Assembly: GCA_031771865.1 (NCBI GenBank)
Contig: JASISA010000025.1
Location: 248,001-312,000 of the forward strand
Length of the DNA stretch: 64,000 nt
From: Nothophaeocryptopus gaeumannii
Taxonomy: Eukaryota > Ascomycota > Dothideomycetes > Mycosphaerellales > Mycosphaerellaceae
Direction of reading: 5' to 3'
Of this stretch, positions 1 to 10,759 are shown one piece after another. Numbering within the stretch: the first letter of the stretch is position 1; each line of letters starts with the position of its first letter. The notes beneath the pieces were generated by a model. That model saw only the letters and a program-made list of their open reading frames with translations, had not been told where the DNA came from and ran no database searches. The position numbers were made by a program, and so were the translations under genes.

Positions 1-1435
1 GATCGATGCATAACCACTCCGTCGGGTCGCCCTGTCGATGCAAAAATATGCCACTGGCGCAGCAGCAGCAGCTCATTTGGCGGGCACACATCTAGTTATT
101 CGAGCCGGTCTGTGTTGATGGTGGTTGTCTCTCAGCTCCTCCCGCCTTGCATGCCCGTCTGGTGGTTCAAGGCATTGCCACAATTTGCAAGGCTTCGATC
201 GTTCTTCAACGATCGATGATAATGCTGTGTGATGGAGGGCGAGCGAGCGAGCCATCGCATCTGCTCGCTGGAGCTGGACGGGCCCGGCGCGTTGTCCGGC
301 GAAGGGAGAAGTACATTATTGAACCTGGCAGCAATCCCACATCGCCTCCACTTCGACACGAACGACGTCGTTCTTGGCAGGCCAACTGACTTTCGGCAAC
401 GTGGACCCGAGAGCGAGAAGATGAGGCGTTTTGTCCAGCCCTGCAGATACCAATAAACGACAGTCCTCCTTGCATCTTCACCTCGCCTCTTGCCTTGCCT
501 TGCCCACGCTTGCCTCAGATAAGTCTATTTCAATTGCCTCTTCAAGTATCTTCCCGGCCATCATCAACGTGGGACTTCCTGCTCCCTGCTCATTAATTCA
601 AATAGTCCCCAAGACTCTACCTCCAGAGCCCTTGCTTGGGAGGCAGCGACTTCTAGAGACCGCCACCTTCGCGTGCAATGAGCATCGTGTCCGCCATCGC
701 TGATCATCAAGCACACGACAGACATGTGCAAAGGTTGCATGAACATGTTCACGTCGCTCGGCTACAGACGAGAATTCGGATGCGAAAGACCCTTCACCTC
801 GTGAGCTGGAAGCGACCATGCATGAACCACGGCTCCCAAGTCCCAACATCTCAGCTTAAGCTTACCTGCCTCGCTCGCCAAAGATACCAGCCGATTGGGT
901 CAGTACAAGCATGCCGCGACAATCTTCACATGTGCATCTTCATGGAGGCGCAAGTCTGCTAGCTATTTCGCCCTGCAAGTGCCATGCCCAGAGACGATTC
1001 CAACTGCCCCAGCGGCTTGGAGACGTCGTCTTCACAGGGCCGTCACACCCGCAAGCCATGTGGCCAAAGAGGCACCACTCACTGAAGCTCACGTATTCGT
1101 TTCAGGCGAGAAGCACAACATATCCTAACGACCGAGATAGCGAGTGCGCGTAGGCGGCGCTTGTTCAATTCTTGACCAAACCATCGCTAACTACCGTCTT
1201 CTACAAGCCATCGAGCGGCTTACATGGTCTGGAACAGATCTTCGCGTTGATCCTTTGCTGGGTCATGAGAATTCAAGCCTGCGAGGCTAGAAGTACCATC
1301 GAGATTAGGCCTCAGCATGTTCCCACGACCGAAAAGCCAGTATCCATTGTGGCAGCCACCTTGAAGAGGCATGTCCTTCCTTGCAAGTCCGATCAATCGA
1401 AGGTCTTCTCGACTCGAAGGTATCGCAAGCGAAGA
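1..1435. other. Intergenic, no gene recognised
   Basis: Only short open frames on both strands, none with a recognisable domain or a convincing splice pattern. The right end is the 3' flank of the glutaminase gene. No tRNA-like box and no repeat was seen. Confidence 0.5.
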
Positions 1436-3968
1436 TCAATACGGAGAACTTCTGGACCTGGTGACGCCAGCACCCAGTGTCAAAATCAAGCCAGACAACC
1501 ATCGGGCGTGATCATAGGCGCCATCGAGACTGGAGATTGCTCTAGAGGTGCGCTTCAATCGATGTTCGGAAGACAACGTGTTGAAAGAGTAGAAGCAAAT
1601 ACAAATATATCTATTCATTACGAGATGTCTACAATGCACCCAGTAGCTATGCGCATGTACTGTAGCAAATGCCAGCCTGTGTCTATGCTCAAAGTCGTTC
1701 GCCGTACCCATCCCCACCCCCATCCCCTGCCCACCCGGAACCCCAATCTGATGCAACGCCAGCAGCGCAAACCATCCCCCTACCACCGGCCTCGCCCGGA
1801 ACTGAGTCGAATTCGCATAATTACCACTATCAACCTCAAAAAGATCTGACACGGGGCCAGACGTAGGCGTCTGATTAATAAACTTGACCAAATCCCTCAA
1901 GAACATCTCCCGGGTATCGGTGTCTGCTACGCTAGCACACCAAATCTCCCAATCGGATTTCGTGCGAGAGGCCCGCTTGTCGAGGGGAACACCGAATTTC
2001 TGCTCAACGGTAGGATAGAACTTGCTCTGCTGGGTGTATATATCCTTGGGTACGAGGTTCGCTCCTAGAAGAGCGTCGGCATAGAGGTTATATAAGAGAG
2101 AGTAAGAGTCTTCATCTCCATAATTGAGGACTGTGTGTGGTGGGTTTGCTGCGCTGTTGACGGCTAGACTTTGCCATTGACGGATCCAGTCGTGCGCGGT
2201 GGTGTCGTAGGATGAGGCTTCGGAGGAGTGGCCTGTGAGGTTTGCGATCATGGAGGCGGCTTTGAGACCGATGGTGCCTTTAAGGGCGAGATTGGTCTGG
2301 TTGGCGAGCTCGCCGGCGAAGTCGTCTGGAACAATGTTAGCAAGGCTTATTGCCAATCTGGAAGAAGTTCCCTATGGCAAACCTGTTGAGATCTGGTCGA
2401 ATGGGATAACGGAGTTGTTGCTGATCAGCCATTGCGCCCACTGGTTTAGGATGGGCCAATGCTGGTCGAGGTAGGCGTGATCGCCCGTCTTCTGTGCGTA
2501 TGCCAAAGTCATAATGAGCATATCGCCACATTCTTCCAAAGGCTGCAACGCGGCCTTGCCATCCGCATGGCCGGTGGCATTCGGATAGTGGTCTCCAAGG
2601 TCGTGGATAGCGTAGTCTTGAGGCCAGAGTCCAGGCGCCTCCATGTTGATGAACAAAGGATCCAAGATCATCTTCATCCAGCCCGCATTCATGTAGAGCA
2701 GAATGGGATGGAATGGAAAGATCACGTCTACAGTCTGGAAGTTGCCGTTCGAGCTGATCTCTTTCAGGTACATCCGAGGCTCGTTCTGTGAGCCAGCGAT
2801 CTGAATGGCACCGAATGCTTGCCGGACAGCAAGCGCAGTGATTGCAACGTAGTCATCGCCACCCGCGGCATGAGCATCATTGGCGACGTCTTGGTCGAGG
2901 CGGTTGCTCACTCTGGCGGCGCTCTGGTAATCGTAGTACATAGTCGTGATGGCACTGAGCTCGTCGTTTCCAAAGGTGCTACTCCAATGCGAAGGAATTT
3001 GTTCGACTTGATTGACACTAGCCGCAAATTGGACCACTCTCTCCTGTAACAGATTGATCGTGAATACGGTCTCCGTCGACTGGCCGCTTACGGATCCCAG
3101 ATCTTTCGCAAATCCAAACACCGGGTACTTGTCATTGATAGCACGAAAGTCGTTGTCTTCACAATTGGGGAGTCGTCCGTTGTCAGTGAACTGCTTGCGA
3201 ACGTCGGTATCCTCTCCGGATTGCCAGGATAGGCCATCGGCATCTTCAGTGACGTAGTACCAGTAGCCCCAGGATGCCTGGTCGCTGTCCTCTGAGAACT
3301 CCTGTTGCAGCTGTCGCCAGACTTTGTGGTATGCAATCTGGCTTTGGTCTCCATAATGATTCTTGCCCAGTGCCTCACCTCGATTCCATTGTGCGACTTG
3401 GTTGCGATCACCTGAAGTCCACTCTGCGCTTATGTCGGTGTAGATTGCTACGTCGTGGTTGCTGCCGTCCTTGGATTCGACAGTGACGGCCATGTAAGAA
3501 ACTGGTAGACTCTGTCGTTGCTTGTCGCTGGGATCGATGGCCGATAGGAAAGTGATGTTCATAGATACTTTGCCGTCAACATCCATCGTAAATGTGCTCT
3601 TCGTTGAAGTGTAGTCGAATGCTTGCTGGGTCACAACTTTTGGCAAGGGATCTGGGTTTCCCCTACAGCGCGTGTCAGTCATCTACAAGGTAGACTGTAA
3701 AAATCTCTGACGACACTCACATCCATGTGTACGTCTGATCATCAACTCGTATAAGTCCACACCATCCATTGATCTGGCCTGCCCAAAATGAAGGCCATTG
3801 TCCAGCCAAGAGACCTCCATTGCCGCCATCGCTTCCCGCTGCCTGCCAGGTACTGAGGTAGGGAGACTTCACTGCTAAGGGGATCGCAGGAGGTCGGGCT
3901 GGAGAAAATGTCGATTGCGCTGCTATTGATGATATTAGGCATGACAAGCTGAAGAGAAGGGCAGACAT
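1436..3968 (-). CDS. Secreted glutaminase (GtaA-like, DUF4965/DUF5127/DUF1793 type)
   Basis: Three exons on the minus strand: 3968-3721, 3662-2383 and 2325-1436, with introns of 58 and 57 nt (GTGAGT..TAG, GTTTGC..CAG). Junctions read TWM|GNP and IST|DDFAG, and the second restores the family hallmark 'STDDFAG'. The first ~18 residues are a signal peptide (MSALLFSLSCLISSIAAQ), so the enzyme should be secreted. The family hydrolyses L-glutamine to glutamate and ammonia; other hallmarks seen are the PLPKV start of the N-terminal domain, the GLWPQDYAIHDLG region and the terminal GGWFALLAL. The model gives 805 residues, more than I expect. About 85 residues after FALLAL look non-domain (His/Arg-rich), so the true 3' end probably lies further upstream or behind an unrecognised intron. 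Family call firm, C-terminus uncertain. Confidence 0.9.
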
Positions 3969-5011
3969 TTCGACCAGGTCAAACGCGCAACTGTAGTGAA
4001 GAGGTGCCAGACCAAGGCACGGTCGGCGGGAGACGTCGCCATCTTATTCGGATGACTTGAGCCGAAATAGTTGTATGCTCGGACGTGAAATAAGGGAGGG
4101 TGATGGCCGTTAGCCTGCCAGTCAGGTGGCATCGAACTTGACGCTGCTCGCCAGAGCCACATCCTGACAGCATCGACATGGAAACTGGGCCTGGTGGTAG
4201 TCTCTCCCGCGGTGATCAAGACATATCGGACATGGCTTTTTGAGGGCAGCCGGTGCAGGTTGAGACGCAATGCCACCGCATCTCTATGCATTGGCACATG
4301 CGAGATGACCACGAATACCTGGGCTCGAGCGCCCTGACGGAGGGCGAGGTAAACGCCCATTCGCTACAATACATTCCCGGCTCCTGCGGTTCGTCCGTTC
4401 CTGCTGACGATAACGATGAAGACGGATTCGGACATTTCGTACGTTAAAAGCTCCGCGTATCCCATACGGGCTGCCCCCTTCTGGCCCATCAACTGCAGCT
4501 CTTTCTTGCGGCCAGAACCGTCCAGTGTTTAGCAGTACGGACTCGGCATGTCACTACTGTCTCCAAAGACCCTTTGCGGCATGAGGTTAAGAGCGAGTCG
4601 CAATTTGGTCAGAGATCTTTTCTTCATTGCATATAGCTGGGATCGGTGGATCGTGAGTGGTTGGCGGACTTGGTGAGACGGGGATAATCAGCGTAAGCAG
4701 TCGGCGACCCCATCAGTCTCGAGAGCAGCAACCAAGAAAGTCATGTCAGAATCAAGAGACGCAGACAAATGGCAAGTTTGTCAGACGAAGGTCTATTTAA
4801 GGTAGGAAAGCTTGAACCATTCAATGGCCTGAGGCTATCGTATCGGCTCTACTTTGTTCCGCTCGACACGCTTCCATTCTTCACCACGCGATCTGTTCTT
4901 CTTCGACATCATCAACAACATCAGCAACATCTTTCACCTCCGCTGCGAAGCTACGCCTCTTGGCCGTCACCACCGTGCGGCTTCAGTGTGTCCTGTCACC
5001 CTTTTCGCGTC
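3969..5011. other. Divergent intergenic/promoter region of glutaminase and Rib7 genes
   Basis: The two flanking genes point away from each other, so this ~1 kb should hold both promoters. Short frames here show no domain. A TATA-like stretch lies at 4793-4800. Confidence 0.5.
4793..4800 (+). promoter_or_regulatory. TATA-like element upstream of RIB7
   Basis: CTATTTAA lies about 210 bp before the proposed start at 5012 and downstream of an in-frame ATG at 4769. If it is a real TATA box, the 4769 ATG would be upstream of the transcript, which favours 5012. Inference only. Confidence 0.25.
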
Positions 5012-5872
5012 ATGTCGGACGTGGGCCGTCTTCAGGAGGATGAGGAGAGTTTCTTGGGGCCGTATCTGCCACACGATGGCTGTTCCAACTCCAGACCTGA
5101 ACCCTCAAATGGGGACCCACGTTCAGCGCAGCCCGTACCGCAGGATTGTATCGGGAGCGACGGCCGACCTTACGTGACCTTGACCTATGCGAGTTCCTTG
5201 GATAGCATGATCGCCTTGGCGCCCGGGGCAAGAACGACCCTCTCAGGCCCAGAAACCAAGTCCATGACCCACTACTTGCGCCTGCACCATGATGCTATCC
5301 TGATCGGAGCCGGTACAGCATCAGTGGACGATCCGGGACTCAATTGCCGATATCCGAATGCCACGCTGGCAGACCAGCCTCGTCCGGTGGTTGTAGACCC
5401 AAACGGCCGATGGCGAGGTGAGGCAAAGAAGGCATATCGGCTCGCTTCCGAAGGCACAGGGAAAGGACCTTGGATCGTGTCCCGATCTCCTATAGCAGAT
5501 TTGGCCCAGCAGCTCCACCCAATCGGCGGGGACAATCTCGCTATCGACGGGCATATCCCGGGCGCTTCTGACGAACCGATCTCTTGGGCTGCTATTCTGA
5601 GAGAGCTGAAGTCGCGTGGCATCGACAGCGTGATGATCGAGGGTGGTGCGACTGTGATCAATACTTTGCTTGCTCAGCCACACCTGGTCGATTCAGTTAT
5701 CATCACGATTGCTCCCACCTTCTTAGGATACGGAGGTGTCACTGTTGCTCCTGCCGCCAAGACATCCGATGGACAGCGCGAGAATTCAGCATGGATTGAT
5801 CAGACTTCTTGGCGACAGTTCGGTAACGACGTGGTTCTTTGCGGTAGACTTCGCAGACGTTGCTTGCCATAG
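5012..5872 (+). CDS. RIB7: 2,5-diamino-6-ribosylamino-pyrimidinone 5'-phosphate reductase (Rib7)
   Basis: Single exon, 286 residues from the ATG at 5012. The frame is open back to another ATG at 4769, but the extra 81 residues are His/Ser/Pro-rich and outside the conserved domain, so the shorter form is chosen. The protein is a RibD C-terminal-type reductase: RPYVTLTYASSLDSMIA at the N-terminal substrate/NADPH strand, DAILIGAGTASVDDPGLNCR, RPVVVDPNGRW, and the C-terminal VMIEGGATVINTLL turn are family hallmarks. The enzyme performs the NADPH-dependent ribosyl-to-ribityl reduction in fungal riboflavin synthesis, in the cytosol. Length and motifs are normal. The gene is divergent from the glutaminase gene with no functional link evident. 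Confidence 0.93.
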   Translation: MSDVGRLQEDEESFLGPYLPHDGCSNSRPEPSNGDPRSAQPVPQDCIGSDGRPYVTLTYASSLDSMIALAPGARTTLSGPETKSMTHYLRLHHDAILIGAGTASVDDPGLNCRYPNATLADQPRPVVVDPNGRWRGEAKKAYRLASEGTGKGPWIVSRSPIADLAQQLHPIGGDNLAIDGHIPGASDEPISWAAILRELKSRGIDSVMIEGGATVINTLLAQPHLVDSVIITIAPTFLGYGGVTVAPAAKTSDGQRENSAWIDQTSWRQFGNDVVLCGRLRRRCLP

Positions 5873-6319
5873 CCTTTGTGTCCGAGTCATGGATCTTCGG
5901 ATTCTGCATGGCATCCCCACGATACACCTCGGCTTGGATAAGTGTCGCTCTCGCGCCGAGTACTCTCAGTTGCATCAAAATGCACGAATTCCGATTTGCA
6001 ATCGTGCAGAAGCAATAGGTGTCAACGAGCAGACATTTCGCCGTCAGTTCAGACACAAGATCATGCTAAGTCTTGGCATTTGGAGAGCCACCACGGAGTG
6101 CCCACGGTGTCGCCAGACGTAGCCCCGACGTCGCTGCTCTTATACTGAACTGATCTCATAGAGTCTTTCTGATGGATTGCCGGAAGCAGTGCATGACAAC
6201 GGTACTCTCAAAGGTACATACAGCGAGCCGCGCGTCCTGAGATTCGTCAATCTGAGGTCTACATCCCTCGAAACCGACAATTTCAAGAAAACTACACGCT
6301 ATCGGCAGGTCTGGCAACA
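5873..6319. other. Intergenic
   Basis: No supported gene. It contains the RIB7 3' flank and the upstream region of the small gene starting at 6320. Confidence 0.5.
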
Positions 6320-6758
6320 ATGCCGCAAGATCAGAACATCGAGGCTCTTCGTGAGGCCAACAACGGCATTCTCTTGCAAGACGGAGCGCAAGATTTTCCT
6401 ATCGTGACTCTTGCAGACGGCAAGCGGATTCCGACAGGAACAGTGGGAGGTGCGAATGTTCTTTCAGCTTCAGGTCTACGCTGACCATCAAAGCACTCAT
6501 TGTGAATATCAAGATCTATGACCGTATCTGCGCTGGCGAGGATATCGAAGGTATGACACGTTCAAAGGACTGCGTGACACAACCTCACGGAATACCCTAG
6601 GCTCCACAAAGCCCGATCTAGAGAAGAGGATGGAGATAGCTATCCCAACCCTGAAGAACGCCGGACTCTTCGACGTCTTCACTACCGATGAATGGATAGC
6701 TGGGAAGAGTGCAGGAAGAAGATTTGTTGGCGAAAAGGCCAAAGAACTGGGCATCTGA
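6320..6758 (+). CDS. Small conserved protein of unknown function (DUF7709-like), three exons
   Basis: Exons 6320-6449, 6494-6550 and 6601-6758 with introns of 44 nt (GTGCGA..AAG) and 50 nt (GTATGA..TAG) give a continuous 114-residue protein. The junctions rebuild coherent sequence: PTGTVG|ALIVNIKIYD and GEDIE|GSTKPDLE. It has VTLADGKRIPTGTVG near residues 30-44 and ends FTTDEWIAGKSAGRRFVGEK. This layout (LADG..PTGTV..NI..Y, then PTL...GLFD.F...EWIAG...GRRFVGE) matches, from memory, small uncharacterised bacterial proteins annotated DUF7709; I cannot confirm the name here. No signal peptide or membrane segment. The function is unknown. The first intron is near the lower size limit. It lies downstream of RIB7 on the same strand, with no shared pathway evident. 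Confidence 0.8.
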
Positions 6759-7996
6759 AGAGCTGATCTTCGATTGCTTATCCTTTGCTTACTGACAGGA
6801 GACTGACACTCAAGCAGAGGCCGGCAACTTCCGTTCAGCAACCTTGATGGTATGGCGCAATGAGCTTTCGGCATGTTCATTAATCCAGACAGTCAAGACT
6901 TGCATGAGCAGTATTTGACCTCACCTTTTGCTCTTCAGCACTATTCCTGCCTTCAGGATACTGTTATCTCTTGACTTCTCTCCTCCCGATGCAGCCCTCG
7001 AAACGTTTCATCTGCGACAAGGTGTGCACGCCTTTGGCCCGTGGAATCTGCTATGCTTAACCTCCACATGGAGGCATTTCTGGAAGGCTTAACATCTGGT
7101 TACGGAATTGTGTACCAGATAGCACGCTTCTTGTGTAACACACAACATTGATGCCAGCAATACTGATATCTCGAGCTAGGGAGTAACCACCAAGATACCG
7201 TGCTTACAGTGAACGGGACAAGGACTGTCAAGCGCGCGTTCTACAGCAACATCGTCTTTCGCCCGAGCATGCACCTTTCGTCCGACGACAAGTACGGCGA
7301 AAACCCCGCCGGCTACCGTCGTGTTCCTCGTTGCAGCGGCTCGACCAGAGCAACCCGATCTCGCTCATTGCGTCACGACGTCTCGGCCAACTCCCCGCGA
7401 TGGCAGCTCCACCACCCCTCCAGCCCACCTTCTTGGTATTTGGAATGGCTCCATGCATGCCTTACGAAGCTCTACATACATTTCGATGGCATTGCTGTGC
7501 GTACGCGAGCCGATTGTATGCCACGAGCCTTGCAACATATGCCAGTTGTCGAAAGAGCGTGGTGTGAGACTCAATACGGGACCTGCGTTGAAGCAGCCCC
7601 ACGACACGCGTGTGCCAACATCGCGTCATTGGCCCAAAGGAGACATCTCTCAGCCGCAACACGGCTGCTGCAACTGTAGCTGTGCCATTGGCCGACTTCA
7701 TACAGCCTTTGCGCTTGATGTCAAATTACGGCTCTCGAACATCACCCCGCCTGCAAACGCATGGTACATTGGCGGGGCATAGAAGATGTGGACCGCAGAG
7801 GAGCATGATGAAAATGTCATACCACAGGTGAGCGTCCGCAAAGCAGCCGCTTGTCAGGGTGGTTAGCTGGCAGATAAGGTCGAAGAAAATTTGTCTTCGG
7901 ATAAAAGGTCCAAGTCCTCTCCTTGTAGTTGCGAATCTCAATTGCCTTTCTTTCACTTCTTATCACATCTCACCACAAGCAGCCAATTTATCGAAT
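6759..7996. other. Intergenic, no gene recognised
   Basis: Several short overlapping frames around 7200-7800 on both strands lack domains and splice logic. The right end includes a TATA-like box and the 5' leader of the GFA gene. Confidence 0.5.
7901..7907 (+). promoter_or_regulatory. TATA-like element upstream of the GFA-domain gene
   Basis: ATAAAAG about 90 bp before the ATG at 7997, followed by a CT-rich leader, a common arrangement in fungal promoters. Inference from position and composition. Confidence 0.3.
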
Positions 7997-8526
7997 ATGT
8001 CTTACGAGGGAAAGTGCCATTGCGGCCACCACCAGTGGACCGTCGAGCTCACTGCTGATCAGAGCAAGCATATTCTCTGGTATGTTCCATCCGCTGGCCC
8101 TTCGATGATCCGGCGACTAATTGACTCCAAGCCATTGTGACACCTGCAAAATTCTTGGAGGAGGTGCATACACCATGAACCAGATCATCCCAAAGTCTGC
8201 TCTTAAGATCACCAAGGGCGGCGAGCCGGGCAAGTACACCTACTACGGTGACAGCGGTGTGTGAGAAGCCATCCTCGGCTTTCAAGTCAAATACTGATTC
8301 TAGTGACCCATTAGGCAAGGCAGTCAACTGCTACTACTGCCCACAATGCACTTCTCACATCTACCACCACCAGGAGGTTATGGGGCCTGACACCATCATC
8401 GCCCGCACTGCGCTCCTTACCGAGGGACGCAAGAAGTTCCCTGTCGGAGCTGAGATCTACGGCAAGGATAAGATGAGCTGGGAGCCAAAGATTGCCGAGA
8501 CTTTCGAGACCCTTCCACCATCATAG
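7997..8526 (+). CDS. GFA/CENP-V-type zinc-binding protein
   Basis: Three exons, 7997-8079, 8132-8256 and 8315-8526, introns 52 nt (GTATGT..AAG) and 58 nt (GTGTGT..TAG), encode 139 residues. The zinc ligands of the glutathione-dependent formaldehyde-activating (GFA) fold are all present: CHCG near residues 7-10, CHCDTC created exactly across the first splice junction, and CPQC after the second junction. The second acceptor is fixed because the earlier TAG at 8303 would give an immediate stop while the one at 8314 restores GKAVNCYYCPQC. Family members include S-hydroxymethylglutathione synthase-like proteins, but most fungal paralogues have no assigned reaction, so only the fold is claimed. Length is usual for the family. 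Confidence 0.9.
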
Positions 8527-9242
8527 AGTAATGCGACAGATTTGGTGAAACCTCAAGAATGAAACGATTGGTCGAACATTTCAAGAATATTTCATCATCC
8601 CACAACACTCGCCAATACTCTCAGCAAGGTAGAACAATCGTTTGCGGTCCACCTTGTTTTCCTCGTCAAGAGCTGCGAAAGCGGTTTCAAACCCCCCTTG
8701 CACCCGCCAAGTTGCTTCATTTGGCTTTATTGACAAGCACGTGGGCATCCCAGCAACACCCCTCTGACAACACCTCGACTTCCTCTGCGACTGGTTGTGT
8801 ACCTGGACGTTTCTGTCGAGCGCGCTTGTCTCTCTCAGAGTATAAAGAAGATGTCGCAAATGAGACAACCCAACTACTTCCCATGTAACAACCATATCCA
8901 GGAGGAAATGGGATTGGGTCGCATATCGCTCTCGAAGTATATCGGCTTTGAACATGTTCTTGTCGATCGACCCCTCATTGTGTCCCCTTTCTGCTCCGCA
9001 TGGTCTACGAGATCTCATGTTGGAGTGATGCTCTAGTTTCGTATTCAGATCGCTTGACTCGCGACTGCTATTTGCTCATAGCTCCCAATACGACATCGAC
9101 AACCGCGCATTCACTCAGGGACCTTCGAAGAACGTAACATCGCCTGAACGAAGACTACTGAGCATGGCGCTCGGCTAGTTGCCAGCGTCTTACCAATACC
9201 CTCTCATTCTCGTTTCTCCTCTCCACCTCTGCTCGATCGATC
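8527..9242. other. Intergenic
   Basis: No gene supported. A TATAAAG at about 8840 could belong to the next gene, but it is 400 bp from its ATG. The frame of the next gene stays open upstream of 9243 without an ATG. Confidence 0.45.
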
Positions 9243-10154
9243 ATGGACCCAACGACAGTCGCATTCTACAGAGAAGAAGGATGCCAATCAGGCCAAGGTG
9301 GAACTCCTCACGTCTTCTCACCTTCAGCTTGGGACGTAAACGGTATTGGATGTATCGCCAAAGCAAACTTCGGGGGCAATCTGATCGATGTGGCGCATAG
9401 TGCGCAGGTCTTGGGAGTCAGTAGGGGTTGTCAAGGTATACCACTTCAGAAGGGAGCAGACCGTATCATAAGCGCGTGGACAGGCTAATGTTGGTCCCTT
9501 CGATTTGTAGTGACTGCCTACGCCGACACATCCTGCCTCCGTGGCGCTACTCCAGTCCCTTTAAACGACTGCGTCGTCTTCTCCGGAGCAGATGATATCC
9601 AATCGATCAGAGTGTCCGGCGATAGCTGTACCCTTCCGCAGTCACCTATCGTCGGCATTCCACTCGTCCTATCAAGTTCGGCATCCGTGCCCAGTCCGAG
9701 CCACACAGCTACTGTCGGAGTACCGGTATACTCAACCAGCGCAACGCTCACATCCACAACGGCGGTCACCCAATCCAAAGTCGCAAGCAGTAGTCTGTCG
9801 TCAGTCGAATCAAAACCGCACCACCACATCTTCACAGCCTCAGGCTCTCCAACCTCCTCGTCTTCTCCATCAAGCCCTCAAACCTCATCAACCCCTCGAA
9901 CCTCATCATCATCACCCAACAAAGTCTCTCCCTCCGCCTCCTCCTCCACCACCACCTCAACAACATCAAACCCCGCCCCCGGCGAAAAGAAGGTCTCCCC
10001 AAACCTCCTACCAACCATCGTCGCAATGTCAATCTGTATCCCCACGCTAGTGATCGGCTTGGTGATTTTGATTCTGAGCAGTATGAAAAGGGAGAAGGGG
10101 GATGGGGAGAGGCCTGATACGGCGAATGGGGCGCTGATCAGTGATATGCAATGA
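9243..10154 (+). CDS. Ser/Thr-rich single-pass membrane protein, unknown function
   Basis: Exons 9243-9435 and 9511-10154 (intron 75 nt, GTATAC..TAG) encode 278 residues. The N-terminal ~100 residues hold six or more cysteines in a pattern seen in fungal extracellular domains (FYREEGCQSGQGG, SRGCQVTAYADTSC, LNDCVVFSGADD). A long Ser/Thr/Pro stalk follows (about 110-215), then one hydrophobic helix (LLPTIVAMSICIPTLVIGLV) and a short basic/acidic tail. The architecture is that of a wall-anchored mucin-like or sensor-type membrane protein. Oddly, no signal peptide follows the chosen ATG. The frame is open further upstream with a hydrophobic stretch but no ATG, so a first exon may be missing. No enzymatic domain recognised. 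Confidence 0.7.
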
Positions 10155-10759
10155 GTTTGGAAGACGAATAGGAGGGGAGGGAAGGGAAGATACGGCGTCT
10201 TTGCATTTGGGGGACTGAGGAAATGTGGGTGGGTGGGCTGGCTTGGACTGGAAAGGTTCGGAGAGCGAGATACGTATAGCCTGCCTGCTTGAGCGAGAGC
10301 GATTTTGGATGAAGTCGGGAGTAAAAGAGACACTGTTGGGTATATTTGAAAGTCAAGGCTGGGCAGGGTTATTCCAACTTGAAATCGATGCGGACGCAAA
10401 CGCATTGAGGGTGACGTACTTGAAGCTTGCTGGCCACGGTCAGTAGTTGTGGGAATCAGTGCGAGTTTCCTGGCAGTTTGCGCTGAAGAGCTTGAGACGA
10501 AGTGATATCTGCAATGTTGAATGATTTCAAGTGCTCGTCTTCTAACGGCTGCTGGCAGCCAAAATCGATATCTTCAAGAGAATCAAAACGTTCCGTTTCG
10601 CCTTGCCGGTTGCACTCCGGTCTGACTCCAATGGGCCTGTGAGGAGGTAAGCACGCTAATCCCTCCGTATCCGACTCCAAAAGAAACAACGCCGTTCGCT
10701 GATGAGACATGAAAAGTCACACTCCAAATCCCCCAGATCCTGAATCTTCATCATCTTCG
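10155..10759. other. Convergent 3' intergenic region
   Basis: Lies between two genes that end toward each other. No conserved frame, RNA gene or repeat noticed. Confidence 0.5.

Noticed and set aside
1172..1849. 225-codon plus-strand frame
   Set aside because: Overlaps the glutaminase 3' exon on the other strand; composition is that of a shadow frame.
7200..7782. Frames of 150-160 codons in two plus-strand phases
   Set aside because: No domain, no splice logic, several overlapping alternatives of similar length.
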